64,000 nucleotides of DNA from Nemertoderma westbladi (GCA_032718475.1 JAUCBJ010007287.1:43910-107909); one strand, 5' to 3'; positions 10,283 through 19,822 are shown, counted from the first letter of the stretch. The notes: a model not told the origin generated them from the letters alone. Translations and numbers: made by a program.

Positions 10283-11061
10283 CAGACTATGCCTCACTGA
10301 GGCACTGAGGCATAGACTATTCCTCACTGAGGCATCTCCTATGACTCACTGAGGCATAGACTATGACTCACTGATGCATAGACTATGCCTCACTGAGGCA
10401 TAGACTATGACTCACTGAGGTATAGACTATGACTCACTGAGGCATAGACTATGCCTCACTGAGGCACTGAGGCATAGACTATGCCGAACTGAGGCATAGA
10501 CTATGCCTCACTGAGACACTGAGGCATAGAATATGCCTCTCTGAGGCATAGACTATGACTCACTTAGGCATAGACTATGCCTCACTGAGGCATAGACTAT
10601 GACTCACTGATGCATAGACTATGCCTCACTGAGGCATAGACTATGCCTCACTGAGACATAGACTATGCCTCACTGAGGCATAGACTATGACTCACTGAGG
10701 CATAGAGGAATGCCTCACTGAAGCACTGAGGCATAGACTATGCCTCACTGAGGCATAGACTATGACTCACTGAGTCATAGACTATGACTCACTGAGGCAT
10801 AGACTATGCCCTCACTGAAGCACTGAGGCATAGAATATGCCTCACTGAGGGACTGAGGCATAGAATATGCCTCACTGAGGCATAGACTATACCTCACTGA
10901 GGCATAGACTATGCCTCACTGAGGCATAGACTATGCCTCACTGAGGCATAGACTATGACTCACTGAGGCACTGAGGCATAGACTATGACTCAGTGCCTCA
11001 GTGAGGCATAGACTATGACTCACTGAGGCATAGACTATGCCTCACTGAGACACTGAGGCAC
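10283..11061. repeat. Palindromic 22-bp minisatellite array
   Basis: About 35 tandem units of the type gactatgcctcactgaggca with a linking ta. The unit is close to self-complementary (tgcctcactgaggca). Common variants are actcactga and an extra cactgaggca. Confidence 0.95.
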
Positions 11062-11092
11062 GCTGATTTTCTTTTCCAAAAAAAATTTTATT

Positions 11093-11112
11093 GGTAGGCT
11101 CGCAAGCCTTCC
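11093..11112. repeat. 20-bp palindrome, copy 1
   Basis: GGTAGGCTCGCAAGCCTTCC, in the presumed 3' non-coding end of BEL-2, just after the minisatellite array. Pairing of base i with base 21-i holds at eight of ten pairs. Confidence 0.9.
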
Positions 11113-11572
11113 ATCCGCTCTTGTCCTCCCTAATTTTAATTTTTTATCTAGCTGTATTCTAGAATTCGCATTCACTGGAGAATAATTTTTCTTAAATTTA
11201 AATCCAACTAAATGGATTTGTCTAATAATTTTTGAAAAATTGTCTCACTTGTGGTTTCCAAGTGGAATTCCATTCCTACTGTACACACAATCCCGCTCCT
11301 ATGTGATACATAAGGGTACTACCCTCCATGTTCACATATAAAGACAATTGAATTCCACCGCTGTCTCTATCTACAGTGTAGAGGAATACAAATGCACATA
11401 CAGTAATACAAAATACTAAATTACTAAAATACGGTAAGTCTATGTGGCGGCCATCAAGGGTCCTCCACATCTCTATTTACTAAGATTGGGTGGAGATTTG
11501 TAGTCTCCTGTCTCGTTTCTAGTCTCCTTAAGGAGCACGAGACGTTGTACAGGCCTATCTACAGTACGTCCG

Positions 11573-11974
11573 TCAATAGTCCATACAGTAACTGTCCTTA
11601 CTACACCATGTAGGGTGCGTGGTCAAAATGACTCCAGTCAGCCAAAACCGTCTCTTCAGATTAGTTTCAGCCAATAAAATATGGTCACCTCGTCTCAAAC
11701 ATTGGGTATTAAGATACCAAGAGGTTCTGGTCAAAATAGAGGGCAAATAATGCTTTTGCCATATTTCCCAGAATTTGTTGGCTATCAGCTGAGTGATTTT
11801 CCAAGCTTTGTTGCCATATCCGTCGCTATCGACAGGTACCGAAGTGGGCAACAATGTCGTCAGCGCCTGCATAAGCAGGTGCGCTGGTGTCAAGGCAAAC
11901 TGTACGTCGTTATTGTCTAGGATCAAAGCGATTGGTCTAGTATTTAAAACCGCTTTGATTTCTATTAACACCAT
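11573..11974 (-). CDS. BEL-2 integrase C-terminal region with DUF5641-like domain
   Basis: The 133-residue frame begins with EIKAVLNTRPI and LTPAHLL, the usual end of a BEL/Pao integrase core. It continues with WKITQLIANKFWEIWQKHYL and a GDHILLAE strand, typical of the DUF5641 domain that ends BEL/Pao Pol. The frame overlaps the integrase core frame by about 10 nt in another phase, so a frameshift separates them. The stop at 11573 is close to the expected end of Pol. The function would be DNA or chromatin contact during integration. Confidence 0.8.
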   Translation of the reverse strand: MVLIEIKAVLNTRPIALILDNNDVQFALTPAHLLMQALTTLLPTSVPVDSDGYGNKAWKITQLIANKFWEIWQKHYLPSILTRTSWYLNTQCLRRGDHILLAETNLKRRFWLTGVILTTHPTWCSKDSYCMDY

Positions 11975-12279
11975 CGTATTACTTTTGCCCTACCCGTCTT
12001 GATTGAGCCAATCAGCCTTTCCCAAACGCCGCGTCTCCATGGACTGTCAGGAGTATTAAAGTTCCAAACAATATGGTGAGAACGTAGTTCCTCGGAAATC
12101 TGGTTTTGGTCCAACTTCCTTAAAGCTCTGGTAATTTCATTCCGTGCACCCACAAAGTTAGTCCCTTGGTCGCAATAAATGGATTTGACCAATCCACGTC
12201 TAGTGATAAATCGCCGTAAGGCTAGGATAAAGGCGTTGGTGGTCGTCAGGCGCTCAATATGGACATCTCTGCTGGCCAT
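11965..12279 (-). CDS. BEL-2 integrase catalytic core, second half
   Basis: Contains the second catalytic aspartate in CDQGTNFVGA (residue 37) and the catalytic glutamate in GVWERLIGSIK (residue 87) of a DDE integrase. The first aspartate lies in the neighbouring frame at 12306-12584. Spacing of 50 residues between D and E is compatible with BEL/Pao integrases. The enzyme would insert the cDNA into chromosomal DNA. The frame is separated from the upstream half by a frameshift near 12280-12305, so this copy is unlikely to work. Confidence 0.85.
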   Translation of the reverse strand: MASRDVHIERLTTTNAFILALRRFITRRGLVKSIYCDQGTNFVGARNEITRALRKLDQNQISEELRSHHIVWNFNTPDSPWRRGVWERLIGSIKTGRAKVIRWC

Positions 12280-12305
12280 GCAAGCGAAGATTAATCCCCA
12301 ACGTT

Positions 12306-12584
12306 TTACCTGTATACCCTTCCACGTTTCGCGATTATGGGTCCAAAACAGTCTATCCCTGTCTCAGTGAAAGGGGGTCTAAAAGCCTGTAATCTTGCTA
12401 GTGGTAGTTCACTCATTTCTTGGTGTCCTATCCTCGCGTGCACCTTCTTACAAATTATACAGTTCCGTGTTACCGAACTCAGTGCCTTGCTAGGCCTAAT
12501 CAGTACAACAAACCTCGATTGTAAGTGTGATAGACAGTGATGCCTACCTACGTGTTTGAGTCGTACATGTGCGTCCAGTATCAT
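12306..12584 (-). CDS. BEL-2 integrase zinc-binding N-terminus and first catalytic Asp
   Basis: HVGRHH (residues 11-16) and CIIC (residues 42-45) form the H2C2 zinc-binding motif that precedes retroelement integrases. The segment ends with TGIDCFGPI, where D78 is the first catalytic aspartate. The frame ends in GRVYR at 12306 and the core resumes in another phase at 12279. Confidence 0.85.
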   Translation of the reverse strand: MILDAHVRLKHVGRHHCLSHLQSRFVVLIRPSKALSSVTRNCIICKKVHARIGHQEMSELPLARLQAFRPPFTETGIDCFGPIIAKRGRVYR

Positions 12585-12701
12585 AGCGCACTTTAACTCA
12601 TGGTGTTGCGGTATGATGATAGGATACCTAAAGTCAAGTGCAAAGTCAATGTTCTGGAGGCTAGACTTGTGACAAAGTAAGCCCCTATAAATAATCGGAC
12701 T

Positions 12702-14480
12702 TCAACTCAAAATCGGTGAAGACTTGATCTGTTTACCCTGATTGATCGCTGTGAACTCTCGTGCGAAATGTCGCAATTGATAATGTCTTATAATATCAAC
12801 TTCACAAAGAACAACTTCCTCTAAGGTAAGTCTTCTAGGAAAGTCGCGTTTTCCTCTGGCATATTGTCTCAAACGTTTGAGCCATGCTAACTTGCGGCAC
12901 GCGTCAGTCCATGATCTAGTTAGGTTTACTATCCTGTCAACGTAAGTGTTAGTGACATCATCAGGTGAGGTATAGTTGTAATGTGGATACTTGTTTGGAC
13001 TTGGTAGGCCCGCGGGCCTTCCGGTAGGTGTCTCCCTTTGCACAATAGGTTTGTCAGAGTCCTCAAGTATGTCAATCTTTACGGTCTTACCTCTACCGTC
13101 CGCACCTAGTGAATTGACTGGCAGTAACGGTTTCAACTCTACAGTGTTGGTGTGTTCCTGTGAGCTTGTAAGCTTCCTAACCTTAGTCACACGTTTACCT
13201 GTAGGTGGTAAGTCAAGTATTTTCTTTGCGCGGAGTGTGATTGCTGTGGCCACACCTTTGTCGTCCAAAGAAGTCAAATTCGGTAAGTTGTTAATACCTA
13301 ATGGGTGTGTACTAGTCCGCTCCAATGAATTCATTGCGTCCTTACAGTACACGTCATTTCTTTCCAATGGAAAGTCTAGTAGACAGTCTGGTGAGGTGTC
13401 CGGTGAACAGTCTGGTGAGACGTCTGGTGAGACATAGCGCGGAACATCCGGCGAAATGTCCTGTCGTCGGTCCCAAAAAAAGTCTGGCGTAGCTTCTGTC
13501 AGAAAGTCTGGTCTAAAGTCTGGTGGACAGTCTGTCGAGATGTCTGGTGGAGAGTCTGGTGAAACGTCCGGTAAACAATCTGTCGAGAGTTCCATAAAAC
13601 AATCTGGCGAACATTCTGGAAAACAATCTGGTATCGCTTCTGGTGAATAATCTGGCGAGTCATCTGGTGAACAATCCGGCGAAACGTCTGGTGAAATCTC
13701 CTGCGGAACATCCGGTGAAAGATTCATACAAGCGTCTGGTCGAGAGTCTGGTGAGACGTCTGGCATAATGTCAGGTCTAACGTCCAGGTCATCAGATTTC
13801 GTCCGTCCTTGTGTCCTCTTAACCTTGGCATTGGCTTTCGCTTTAGATTTGACAACTGTGTCGATTTTTATCTCGGCACCCTCCGGTATGGTATTGGTTG
13901 TCGCGTCAAATAACAGTGGCCATTCGTCTGATGGTCGCTGTAGGAAATCGGGTCCTCTAAACCAAAAGGATTTATTGTCCGGTTTACAAAAGTCGATCGG
14001 TAGCATCCCCCATGACGCAATGTCAGCTGGGTTCAGCTTCCCTTGACAGTGACGCCAATCTTGTTTGAGCAACCGGTTCAATATTTCAGCCCGTCTGTTG
14101 GCTACAAAAGTCTTGAACTTGAATGTTTTGTTGTTTATGTACCAAAGTACCAACGTCGCATCCGTCCAATATTTGACCTTCAAGTTAGACACCAGCTCGC
14201 GTTGAACTAAACTGACAATATTGGTGGATATCGTCCCGGCTTGCAGCTCTCCATGAGGTACAGTCATAGACTTCAACGGCATTGTTCTAGCCCTTGAAGT
14301 AACGAGAGACGCTTCGTAGCTGTCCGATGTCACTTGTCGTCTAAGATTTAAAGTAACCCTCAGTCCATCCTTACTAGCGTCACTGAAGCTGTGAAGCTCT
14401 AAATCGGCAGGAAAGGAAAGTATACCCTTGGTATGGTATAGTCTTGTAGGAACGTCAGTTGGGCTTCCCAGTCCCTCCAT
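12702..14480 (-). CDS. BEL-2 RNase H region with xxPD-repeat insertion
   Basis: Starts just before ELHSFSDASKDG (about residues 27-38), the RNase H-like motif that follows BEL/Pao reverse transcriptases, and continues through YWTDATLVLWYINN and GKLNPADIASWG, the familiar end of that module. Residues about 236-375 form a linker built of four-residue xxPD repeats (SPDV, SPDC and relatives), not known to me in this position. The remainder (about 375-592) leads to the pre-integrase region, with HYQLRHFAREF near the end. The junction with the RT frame at 14480-14488 is a frameshift. The linker may be a tolerated expansion between enzyme domains. Confidence 0.8.
   Translation of the reverse strand: MEGLGSPTDVPTRLYHTKGILSFPADLELHSFSDASKDGLRVTLNLRRQVTSDSYEASLVTSRARTMPLKSMTVPHGELQAGTISTNIVSLVQRELVSNLKVKYWTDATLVLWYINNKTFKFKTFVANRRAEILNRLLKQDWRHCQGKLNPADIASWGMLPIDFCKPDNKSFWFRGPDFLQRPSDEWPLLFDATTNTIPEGAEIKIDTVVKSKAKANAKVKRTQGRTKSDDLDVRPDIMPDVSPDSRPDACMNLSPDVPQEISPDVSPDCSPDDSPDYSPEAIPDCFPECSPDCFMELSTDCLPDVSPDSPPDISTDCPPDFRPDFLTEATPDFFWDRRQDISPDVPRYVSPDVSPDCSPDTSPDCLLDFPLERNDVYCKDAMNSLERTSTHPLGINNLPNLTSLDDKGVATAITLRAKKILDLPPTGKRVTKVRKLTSSQEHTNTVELKPLLPVNSLGADGRGKTVKIDILEDSDKPIVQRETPTGRPAGLPSPNKYPHYNYTSPDDVTNTYVDRIVNLTRSWTDACRKLAWLKRLRQYARGKRDFPRRLTLEEVVLCEVDIIRHYQLRHFAREFTAINQGKQIKSSPILS
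13003..13022. repeat. 20-bp palindrome, copy 2 (paired variant)
   Basis: GGTAGGCCCGCGGGCCTTCC. Relative to the common form, base 8 T to C is matched by base 13 A to G, and base 12 A to G repairs the pair with base 9. Read on the minus strand as GRPAGLP within the RNase H/linker ORF. Confidence 0.9.
13380..13775 (-). repeat. 12-bp tandem repeats encoding xxPD in BEL-2 pol
   Basis: Degenerate units such as gtctggtgaaac and gtctggtgaaca run for about 400 bp on the plus strand, giving SPDV/SPDC-like tetrapeptides on the minus strand. A unit length of 12 preserves the frame. Confidence 0.85.
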
Positions 14481-14487
14481 TGCTCAG

Positions 14488-15186
14488 CTAACTTTTCTGG
14501 GATGGGATCGTCCCATTCCAGTCCGGCTTGCCAAATGCATGTAGGATCACTGGACTAATGAAACACAATGGGTCATACAATCGACTCATGGTTGATAAGC
14601 AAGTCCTCTTAGTGAGAGGTCTAGTCTGTCCGTTGGACCTTACACGTACCCTAAAATTGTTGGTGTTTGGGTCCCAACTAAGTCCTAATACTTTGGTCGT
14701 AGGTAGACATTCTAGGTCTAAGTCCAAATCACCTCCACTGCGATCAGTCGGGTCAAATGAGTTCACTAGTTCGGGTTTGTTGGAAGCGAACTTTGTAAGG
14801 CGGAATCCGCCCTCAGCGAGACAATCTTGGAGTTGGTGTGCCACGGTCGTAGCGCGCTCCAGAGTGTCACAACTCTTGAGGCCGTCATCCACGTAGAAAT
14901 CTCGTTCCACTGTCCGAACTACTTCTGGGTCAAATTGGTCTTGTCTGTCCAATGCAGTTTGCTTTAAGGCGTACATGGTGCAGTTGGGGCTGTCCCTGGC
15001 TCTGAAAACTCTTAGCTGCATTTGGTAAGTTTCTGGCGGAAGTTCTAAATTTCCGTCCGGATACCAAAGAAACTTCAAACTGTCCCTGTCCCGCTCCAAA
15101 GCCTTAACCTGGTGAAACATGGCACAGGTGAAAGCCACTTTGCATTGTCTAAAACGCATTAGGACTCCCATGAGGTAATTATTCAT
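14488..15186 (-). CDS. BEL-2 reverse transcriptase, palm domain
   Basis: Matches BEL/Pao reverse transcriptase from GVLMRFRQ through FRARDSPNCTMYALKQTA to the catalytic box FYVDDGLKS (YVDD at residues 98-101), followed by the expected LAEGGFRLTKFASN strand and a WDPNTNNFRV segment. The place where the first catalytic aspartate is expected (pattern ADIEAMFHQV) reads FTCAMFHQV (about residues 19-27), as if the Asp-Ile-Glu codons were lost. That alone would abolish polymerase activity. The frame meets the upstream RT frame at 15179-15186 through a 1-nt shift. Confidence 0.85.
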   Translation of the reverse strand: MNNYLMGVLMRFRQCKVAFTCAMFHQVKALERDRDSLKFLWYPDGNLELPPETYQMQLRVFRARDSPNCTMYALKQTALDRQDQFDPEVVRTVERDFYVDDGLKSCDTLERATTVAHQLQDCLAEGGFRLTKFASNKPELVNSFDPTDRSGGDLDLDLECLPTTKVLGLSWDPNTNNFRVRVRSNGQTRPLTKRTCLSTMSRLYDPLCFISPVILHAFGKPDWNGTIPSQKS

Positions 15187-15436
15187 ATTCGGCCCATCCA
15201 GCAGTTCGCTGTTGATAAAGCGCAGCGCAGTCGTTGACTACACGCACATTGCCAGGTTTGTCCGGGTGTCGAACAAAATGATGTGGCAGGTAATATGTCT
15301 GATCTGTGGTTACCTCGGGATTTAACATCCTAATGGCGTATCCCTTTTGGAGATACGTCTGAAGTTGCGCATTGTATTGCATATGGGCCGTCTCATCACG
15401 CAACAATCGCTGCCTTATTGATTTGAGTTGCCTCAA
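15179..15436 (-). CDS. BEL-2 reverse transcriptase, fingers region
   Basis: Contains YYLPHHFVRHPDK and VRVVNDCAA, which match the YLPHHxVxxxxKxRVVFDxSA block at the start of BEL/Pao reverse transcriptases. The true start is upstream: the ORF is cut by the LINE insertion at 15473-15732, and the segment left of it (ALRQLKSIRQRL) continues the pre-RT helix. The last residues (YQQRTAGWAEYE) are out of frame with the palm domain, because the other phase reads a more usual NSELLDGPNMNN. Confidence 0.8.
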   Translation of the reverse strand: MRQLKSIRQRLLRDETAHMQYNAQLQTYLQKGYAIRMLNPEVTTDQTYYLPHHFVRHPDKPGNVRVVNDCAALYQQRTAGWAEYE

Positions 15437-15472
15437 AGCAATCGGGTAGTTGTTAACGAGCTTAGGTTGTCC

Positions 15473-15732
15473 GCCTCCGCTTTGCAGGACATTGCTTTCG
15501 CCGTGAGGACCAGCCAGTGCATAATCTTGTACTTTGGCAGCCTCATGGAGTGAATAAGCATGGTGGACAGCCCATGACTTTCTTGAGACGCATCTTAAAG
15601 GACACTGGCCTTAAAGATGCGGATGATCTAGCAAATGTCATGGGTGATAGGGAGTTGTGGCGGTGCAATTTTGTTGACAAGCCGGCACAGCATTCTTAAA
15701 AATGCAGCTGCAATGCAGCATGCCGATCCTAG
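15473..15732 (+). mobile_element. 5'-truncated LINE family-1 insert in BEL-2
   Basis: About 260 bp match the 3' end of the LINE at 35135-36940, including the last coding residues (HNLVLWQPHGVNKHGGQPMT and DKPAQHS) and the terminal gcatgccgatcctag. It is flanked by TAGGTTGTCC at 15463-15472 and 15733-15742, a 10-bp target-site duplication. It splits the BEL-2 protease end from the reverse transcriptase. Confidence 0.9.
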
Positions 15733-15742
15733 TAGGTTGTCC

Positions 15743-16807
15743 ATTGCGCCACAACATGCCTACTTTGTAATGGCCATTCGCGATCTTGCGAAAGGTATTC
15801 CTCATGATATTTAATGACCGTTTTTCATGTTCTGACATAGCGGTCTCGTAACTACCTGGTTCTGCTGAATCCTGTTCTAACCATTTAATGGTTGATTCAG
15901 TCAGCAGTCGGTCATGTGCTGCTTGCACTCCGCCATGGTCCTCGTCCACGTCTTTGTCCGCTGCGGTGGCTATTGTCAATATGTCTGGTAGGCTCGCAAG
16001 CCTTCCGGTGTCACTAGTCGGTGTCGAATCGTCGTGTGGCGGTTTGACTACCTTCTGATGTGACGGTAGGCTCGCAAGCCTTCCTAGATCAACGACCGGT
16101 GTCGAAGCCTGGTGGGTGGGGTCAATGACCTTCGGATTTTTCGGTAGGCTCGCAAGCCTTCCAAAACCCTCGTTCATTGAGTCATCCACAGCAACAACCC
16201 TTTGGTCTTCAGTAGTCAATACAACCTGGTTTACTGCAAGTAGTTGTAAGTCAGAGGTCCGTGTGGTCGTGTCCAGTTCAGTTACGTCAGTATTGGTTAC
16301 GTCTGCGACGCAATTTTGTCGTAGTGCAGTCTGTACAATTGGACCACAGGAGTGTGAAGGAGAATTATCTATTGTAGTAGTCAATAAACTACATGTACTC
16401 AAAACGTTGTCCTCCTGGTCACTTACCTCTAATGAACGCACTGGTGCTTGAGTATACCAACCTAAGGGAGTTCTACATGCGTAGGGGTTGCCCGCTGTTA
16501 TAACAGATGGGCGTGTCTCCCATACCTGATGTAAGTTAAACTGGTCTGTCACAATCAACATCGCGATTGAGCGATAGTTGACAGGACAATCCGGTATTCC
16601 AAGGTGTTGGAAATACTTACGATCTTCCGGTGATTGCTCTGGCACAGGGCCGAGCAAGTTACTAAAGTCCTTCATAGCTGCAAAGGTCAAATTTCTTACC
16701 GGAAGTAATGAGTGCTCCTCCTTGCTGTGTTCCGCTTTGGAAAGAAGAGTGTCTAAGGTTAATTTTACTCTCATCGCTCTCTTACCATGCATGCTGCTTA
16801 CAGTATA
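15743..16807 (-). CDS. BEL-2 protease C-terminal half and pre-RT linker
   Basis: The minus-strand frame starts at Met 16792 but is open from the hAT target site at 16808. It carries the second half of the DUF1758 protease domain: LTLDTLL, FSNLLG, then AMLIVTDQFNLHQVWETR and CRTPLGWY, matching LIGxDxxxxL and TxLGWxxxG positions seen in BEL-1. A 26-residue tandem repeat with GRLASLP three times follows (residues about 205-280), then the pre-RT segment IANGHYKVGMLWRNGQP. At 15732 it runs into the LINE insert and then stops. Protease activity is lost because the active-site half lies beyond the hAT-like insertion. Confidence 0.8.
15987..16162. repeat. 20-bp palindrome, copies 3-5, in a 78-bp tandem
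   Basis: GGTAGGCTCGCAAGCCTTCC occurs at 15987-16006, 16065-16084 and 16143-16162, exactly 78 bp apart. The 20-mers are identical, while the 58-bp spacers have diverged strongly. All three read GRLASLP on the minus strand. Confidence 0.95.
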
Positions 16808-16815
16808 CTGAGCAG

Positions 16816-18227
16816 TAGGGCGGTGCGTTTTTTACTTTTTTTCGATTTCATTGTTCTACCGGGGCACAAAAGTTGCCAAATGGTAAAAAAATAAGGCAAA
16901 ACAAATTTCTTTAAATTTCGTATATATCTTCACGGATCCCAAGAGGGTTGAAATTTTGTGCCATCGCGATGCACCATAATGAAATATATAACAATATAAC
17001 ACATTGATGAAAGATCAATGACTCAAAAAAGAACTTCCTGCATGCATCAAATGTCATCAAATGGGTCCAAACTTAGTTAGATACCAAAATTTTAATTTTT
17101 GGATCAAGGGAACTAGTGCCACAGGCATGTGGCCAGAAACTACCATTTGGCGCAAGTGATGATTATTCTCAATTTTCGCGATGGCCAACTTTGAGTTCTC
17201 CTACTGCATTCATATTATGCTCATTAGAACCGCAATGACCGATTTAGTGGGGGTAGACTCCTTCAAAACAAACGTAGAGCGAATAGTTCTTGAGATATCG
17301 CAGAAAATGTGAAGTCTGGCACAAGTCTACATTACCGCCTTGATGTGATATGGACAAATACACTAAAAATGATATTTTGAATTATCTCAAGGAATCACGA
17401 ATAGACACATCACAGAAATGATCGATATAGTGGGTGAAGACACCTTCAAAATAAGAATAGAGTCATTAGTTCTTGAGTTATTTTACAAAATGTCAAGACT
17501 ACTGTATGTCCACCAATTAATACTTAATATTGAGTTGACCCATTCCACACATTTTGTACAAAAACTATAGTGAATTAATCACTACTCTTTAATTTTGAAG
17601 TTGTCTGTATACACTAAATCAATTTGTTGCAGTGATGTGTATATTTTTGATGCCTTAAGATAATTAGAAGTAACATTTTTGTGTATTTGTCTATAAATCA
17701 TCAAGGCGGTAATGTTGACTTGTGCCGTACTTTACATTTTCTGCGATATCTCAAGATCTATTCGCTCTATGCTTGTTTTGATGGTGTCTACCCCCACTAA
17801 GTCGGTCATTGCGGTTCTAATGAGCATAATATTAATGCCGTAGGAGAACTAAAAGTTGTCCATCACCAAAATTGAGAATAATCATCACTTGCGCCAAAGA
17901 GAAGGTTCTGGTCATTTGCCTTGGCACTACTTCCCTTAATTCAAAAATTAAAATTTTGGTATCTAACTTAGTTTGGACCCATTTGATGACATTTGATGCA
18001 TGCAGGAAGTTCTTTTTTGAGTCATTGATCTTTCATCAATGTGTTATATTGTTATAAATTTCATTATGGTGCATCGCGATGGCACAAAATTTCAACCCTC
18101 TTGGGATCCGTGAAGATATAAACGAAATTGAAAGAAATTTTTTTTGCCTTATTTTTTTACCATTTGGCAACTTTTGTGCACCGGTAGAACAATAAAATCG
18201 AAAAAAAGTAAAAAACGCACCGCCCTA
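16816..18227. mobile_element. hAT-like foldback element inserted in BEL-2 protease
   Basis: Termini TAGGGCGGTGCGTTTTTTAC and its inverted partner (CGCACCGCCCTA end) are flanked by the 8-bp direct duplication CTGAGCAG at 16808-16815 and 18228-18235; an 8-bp duplication and TAGGG ends fit hAT elements. The left 580 bp and right 540 bp are inverted copies of each other around a 300-bp centre, so almost the whole element folds back. No transposase ORF is present: non-autonomous. A single arm recurs at 59830-60416. Confidence 0.85.
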
Positions 18228-18959
18228 CTGAGCAGTCTTACCTTTACTAATGTCCATAACTACGTCGGCTACTTGTTCATCGACGTAACTAAGCGATGAT
18301 GCAGAGTCTAGGATAGCGTATATACGCTTGCTCCCTCGGGTTCTGGTAATCTTTATAGGAATAACGCTAAAACCTTTCAATTGGTTCTGTGTGAGGAGTG
18401 TTATGGATGGTTGTTCCTCCCCCGCATGCACGTAAAAGGTGTCGTCTTCCTCCTCGTCCTCGTCCGATGATCCCGATTGATCCATACAATCCGTGTAGAA
18501 AGTACGAATCTTGCGTGGCGCACGCTCCTTGTAAAGTGCGTCGCATCTAGCCGCTTTATCTGGATGCTCTCGTCGAAAGCGTTTGGTTGGAGTATGACTG
18601 TTCGAGTGAAGTATCGCATCATGGTTACGTCCACATAGAGGACATGTATCGTTGCTCGGGCAATCCTTCCGGACGTGTCCAGGCTTAGTACATCTCCAAC
18701 AAGAATCCAAAGATCGAATCTGAAGTCTCCTTTCTTTGACTCCTAACTCCTTAAAAGCGCGACATCCACGTAGTTTATGTCCGCTGTGGTTTCTGCCGTT
18801 CCGCTCGCAATATGAGCATCCCACAAAGTCCGCCGGCAACTGTTGTCGTGGCTGCTTGGTGCCGATAGGCATCAGAACTTTAGAAGTTTCGGTCGGGGTG
18901 GCATAGGTAACGGCTTTAGCGTTTGTTAAGTTAGCGTTTGGTCCGAGTCGGCGCAGCAA
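18228..18959 (-). CDS. BEL-2 zinc knuckles and protease N-terminal half
   Basis: Two or three CCHC-like clusters, CSYCERNGRNHSGHKLRGC, CWRCTKPGHVRKDC and CPLCGRNHDAILH (about residues 48-132), precede an acidic stretch (SSDEDEEEDD). The protease active-site region IYAILDSASSLSYVDEQV lies near the end. The usual D-S/T-G triad reads D-S-A here, a substitution that would be expected to impair an aspartic protease. The frame continues to the hAT target site; the terminal residues come from the insertion. The remainder of the protease resumes at 16807. Confidence 0.85.
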
Positions 18960-19572
18960 TAGCTATTTCTTCTGCCGCTATATGGTGATCGGTATAGTTG
19001 GATCGAGTCTCCACTACGGCCTCCCGCGAAATCAGTTGGTAGACGTCGGTGAGTTTTAATAGCCCACCGGCCTCTTCACGCTGATACTCGATGCGTCGCC
19101 ATTCTCGTCGTAATTGATGATGAAGTCGACCGATTATTCTAATGAGAACTGTCGGTGCATTAGCGTATTCGAGTTGTCCAATGGACCGTAAAGACCCTAT
19201 AGCGTTCTTAATTTTATCCGCGAGTCGTAAAAGATCGATCGGTTTTGAAATACTTCCTCCTCTACAGTCTTCGATAATGGATTTAGCCATGGCTACGTTA
19301 CCACCGTAAATCGAGTATAGACGGTCGTACGCCAACTCAAAGGCATCTGGAACACCGATGAAGGTTTCTGCTAATCGTTTCGGATCACCAGACAGAACCT
19401 GGAGCAAGTAATTAAACTTCTCTATCAAGGTGAAAGCACACTTAGCGATCTGGGACTCTATGTAGTCTACCAGCGTACGCCAGTGTTTTGCGTTGAAGGA
19501 GAACTTCGGCGGTTCTTGTGCCGGTAATCCGTGTCTAGCCGCAAACTTCGAAATCTCGCTAACCAAGTCCAA
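18931..19572 (-). CDS. BEL-2 Gag DUF1759 domain
   Basis: The segment FSFNAKHWRTLVDYIESQI, then EKFNYLLQVLSGDPKRLAE and AYDRLYSIYGGN matches the DUF1759 Gag fold of BEL/Pao elements, and the later part (LLRLADKIKNAIGSL, LHHQLRREWRR) is the usual following helical domain. It overlaps the zinc-knuckle frame by 29 nt in another phase, so a small frameshift separates them. Capsid-like assembly is the family role. Confidence 0.85.
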   Translation of the reverse strand: MDLVSEISKFAARHGLPAQEPPKFSFNAKHWRTLVDYIESQIAKCAFTLIEKFNYLLQVLSGDPKRLAETFIGVPDAFELAYDRLYSIYGGNVAMAKSIIEDCRGGSISKPIDLLRLADKIKNAIGSLRSIGQLEYANAPTVLIRIIGRLHHQLRREWRRIEYQREEAGGLLKLTDVYQLISREAVVETRSNYTDHHIAAEEIAIAAPTRTKR

Positions 19573-19822
19573 CTGTCCGCGTCCCTGTTCGATTGCGTTG
19601 TCCAGTCGTTCCCTTTGTTCGTCGGTAGGAAATATTAACGGGATGTTCTTCTCGATGGTTCGGAGTCTGTCTAGTCTCCTGTTCTCTCCTTAGTGGTTGA
19701 TGTTGTCTAGGTTGTTCCAACTCTACGCTGGTTCATGATCGATCCGACGGTTGTGCTTTGAGTCGCTCTTCAATTTGAGCTAGTCGGTCTGTCACCTCAG
19801 TGAACTGTTTGGCGCTAATCGC

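Noticed and set aside
10283-11061. Regular repeats that might be a CRISPR array
   Set aside because: Units are directly adjacent without unique spacers, in animal DNA; it is a minisatellite.
13456-13711. Ser/Gly-rich and His/Arg/Gln-rich ORFs over the xxPD tract
   Set aside because: Other frames of the same 12-bp repeat; the xxPD frame is continuous with RNase H.
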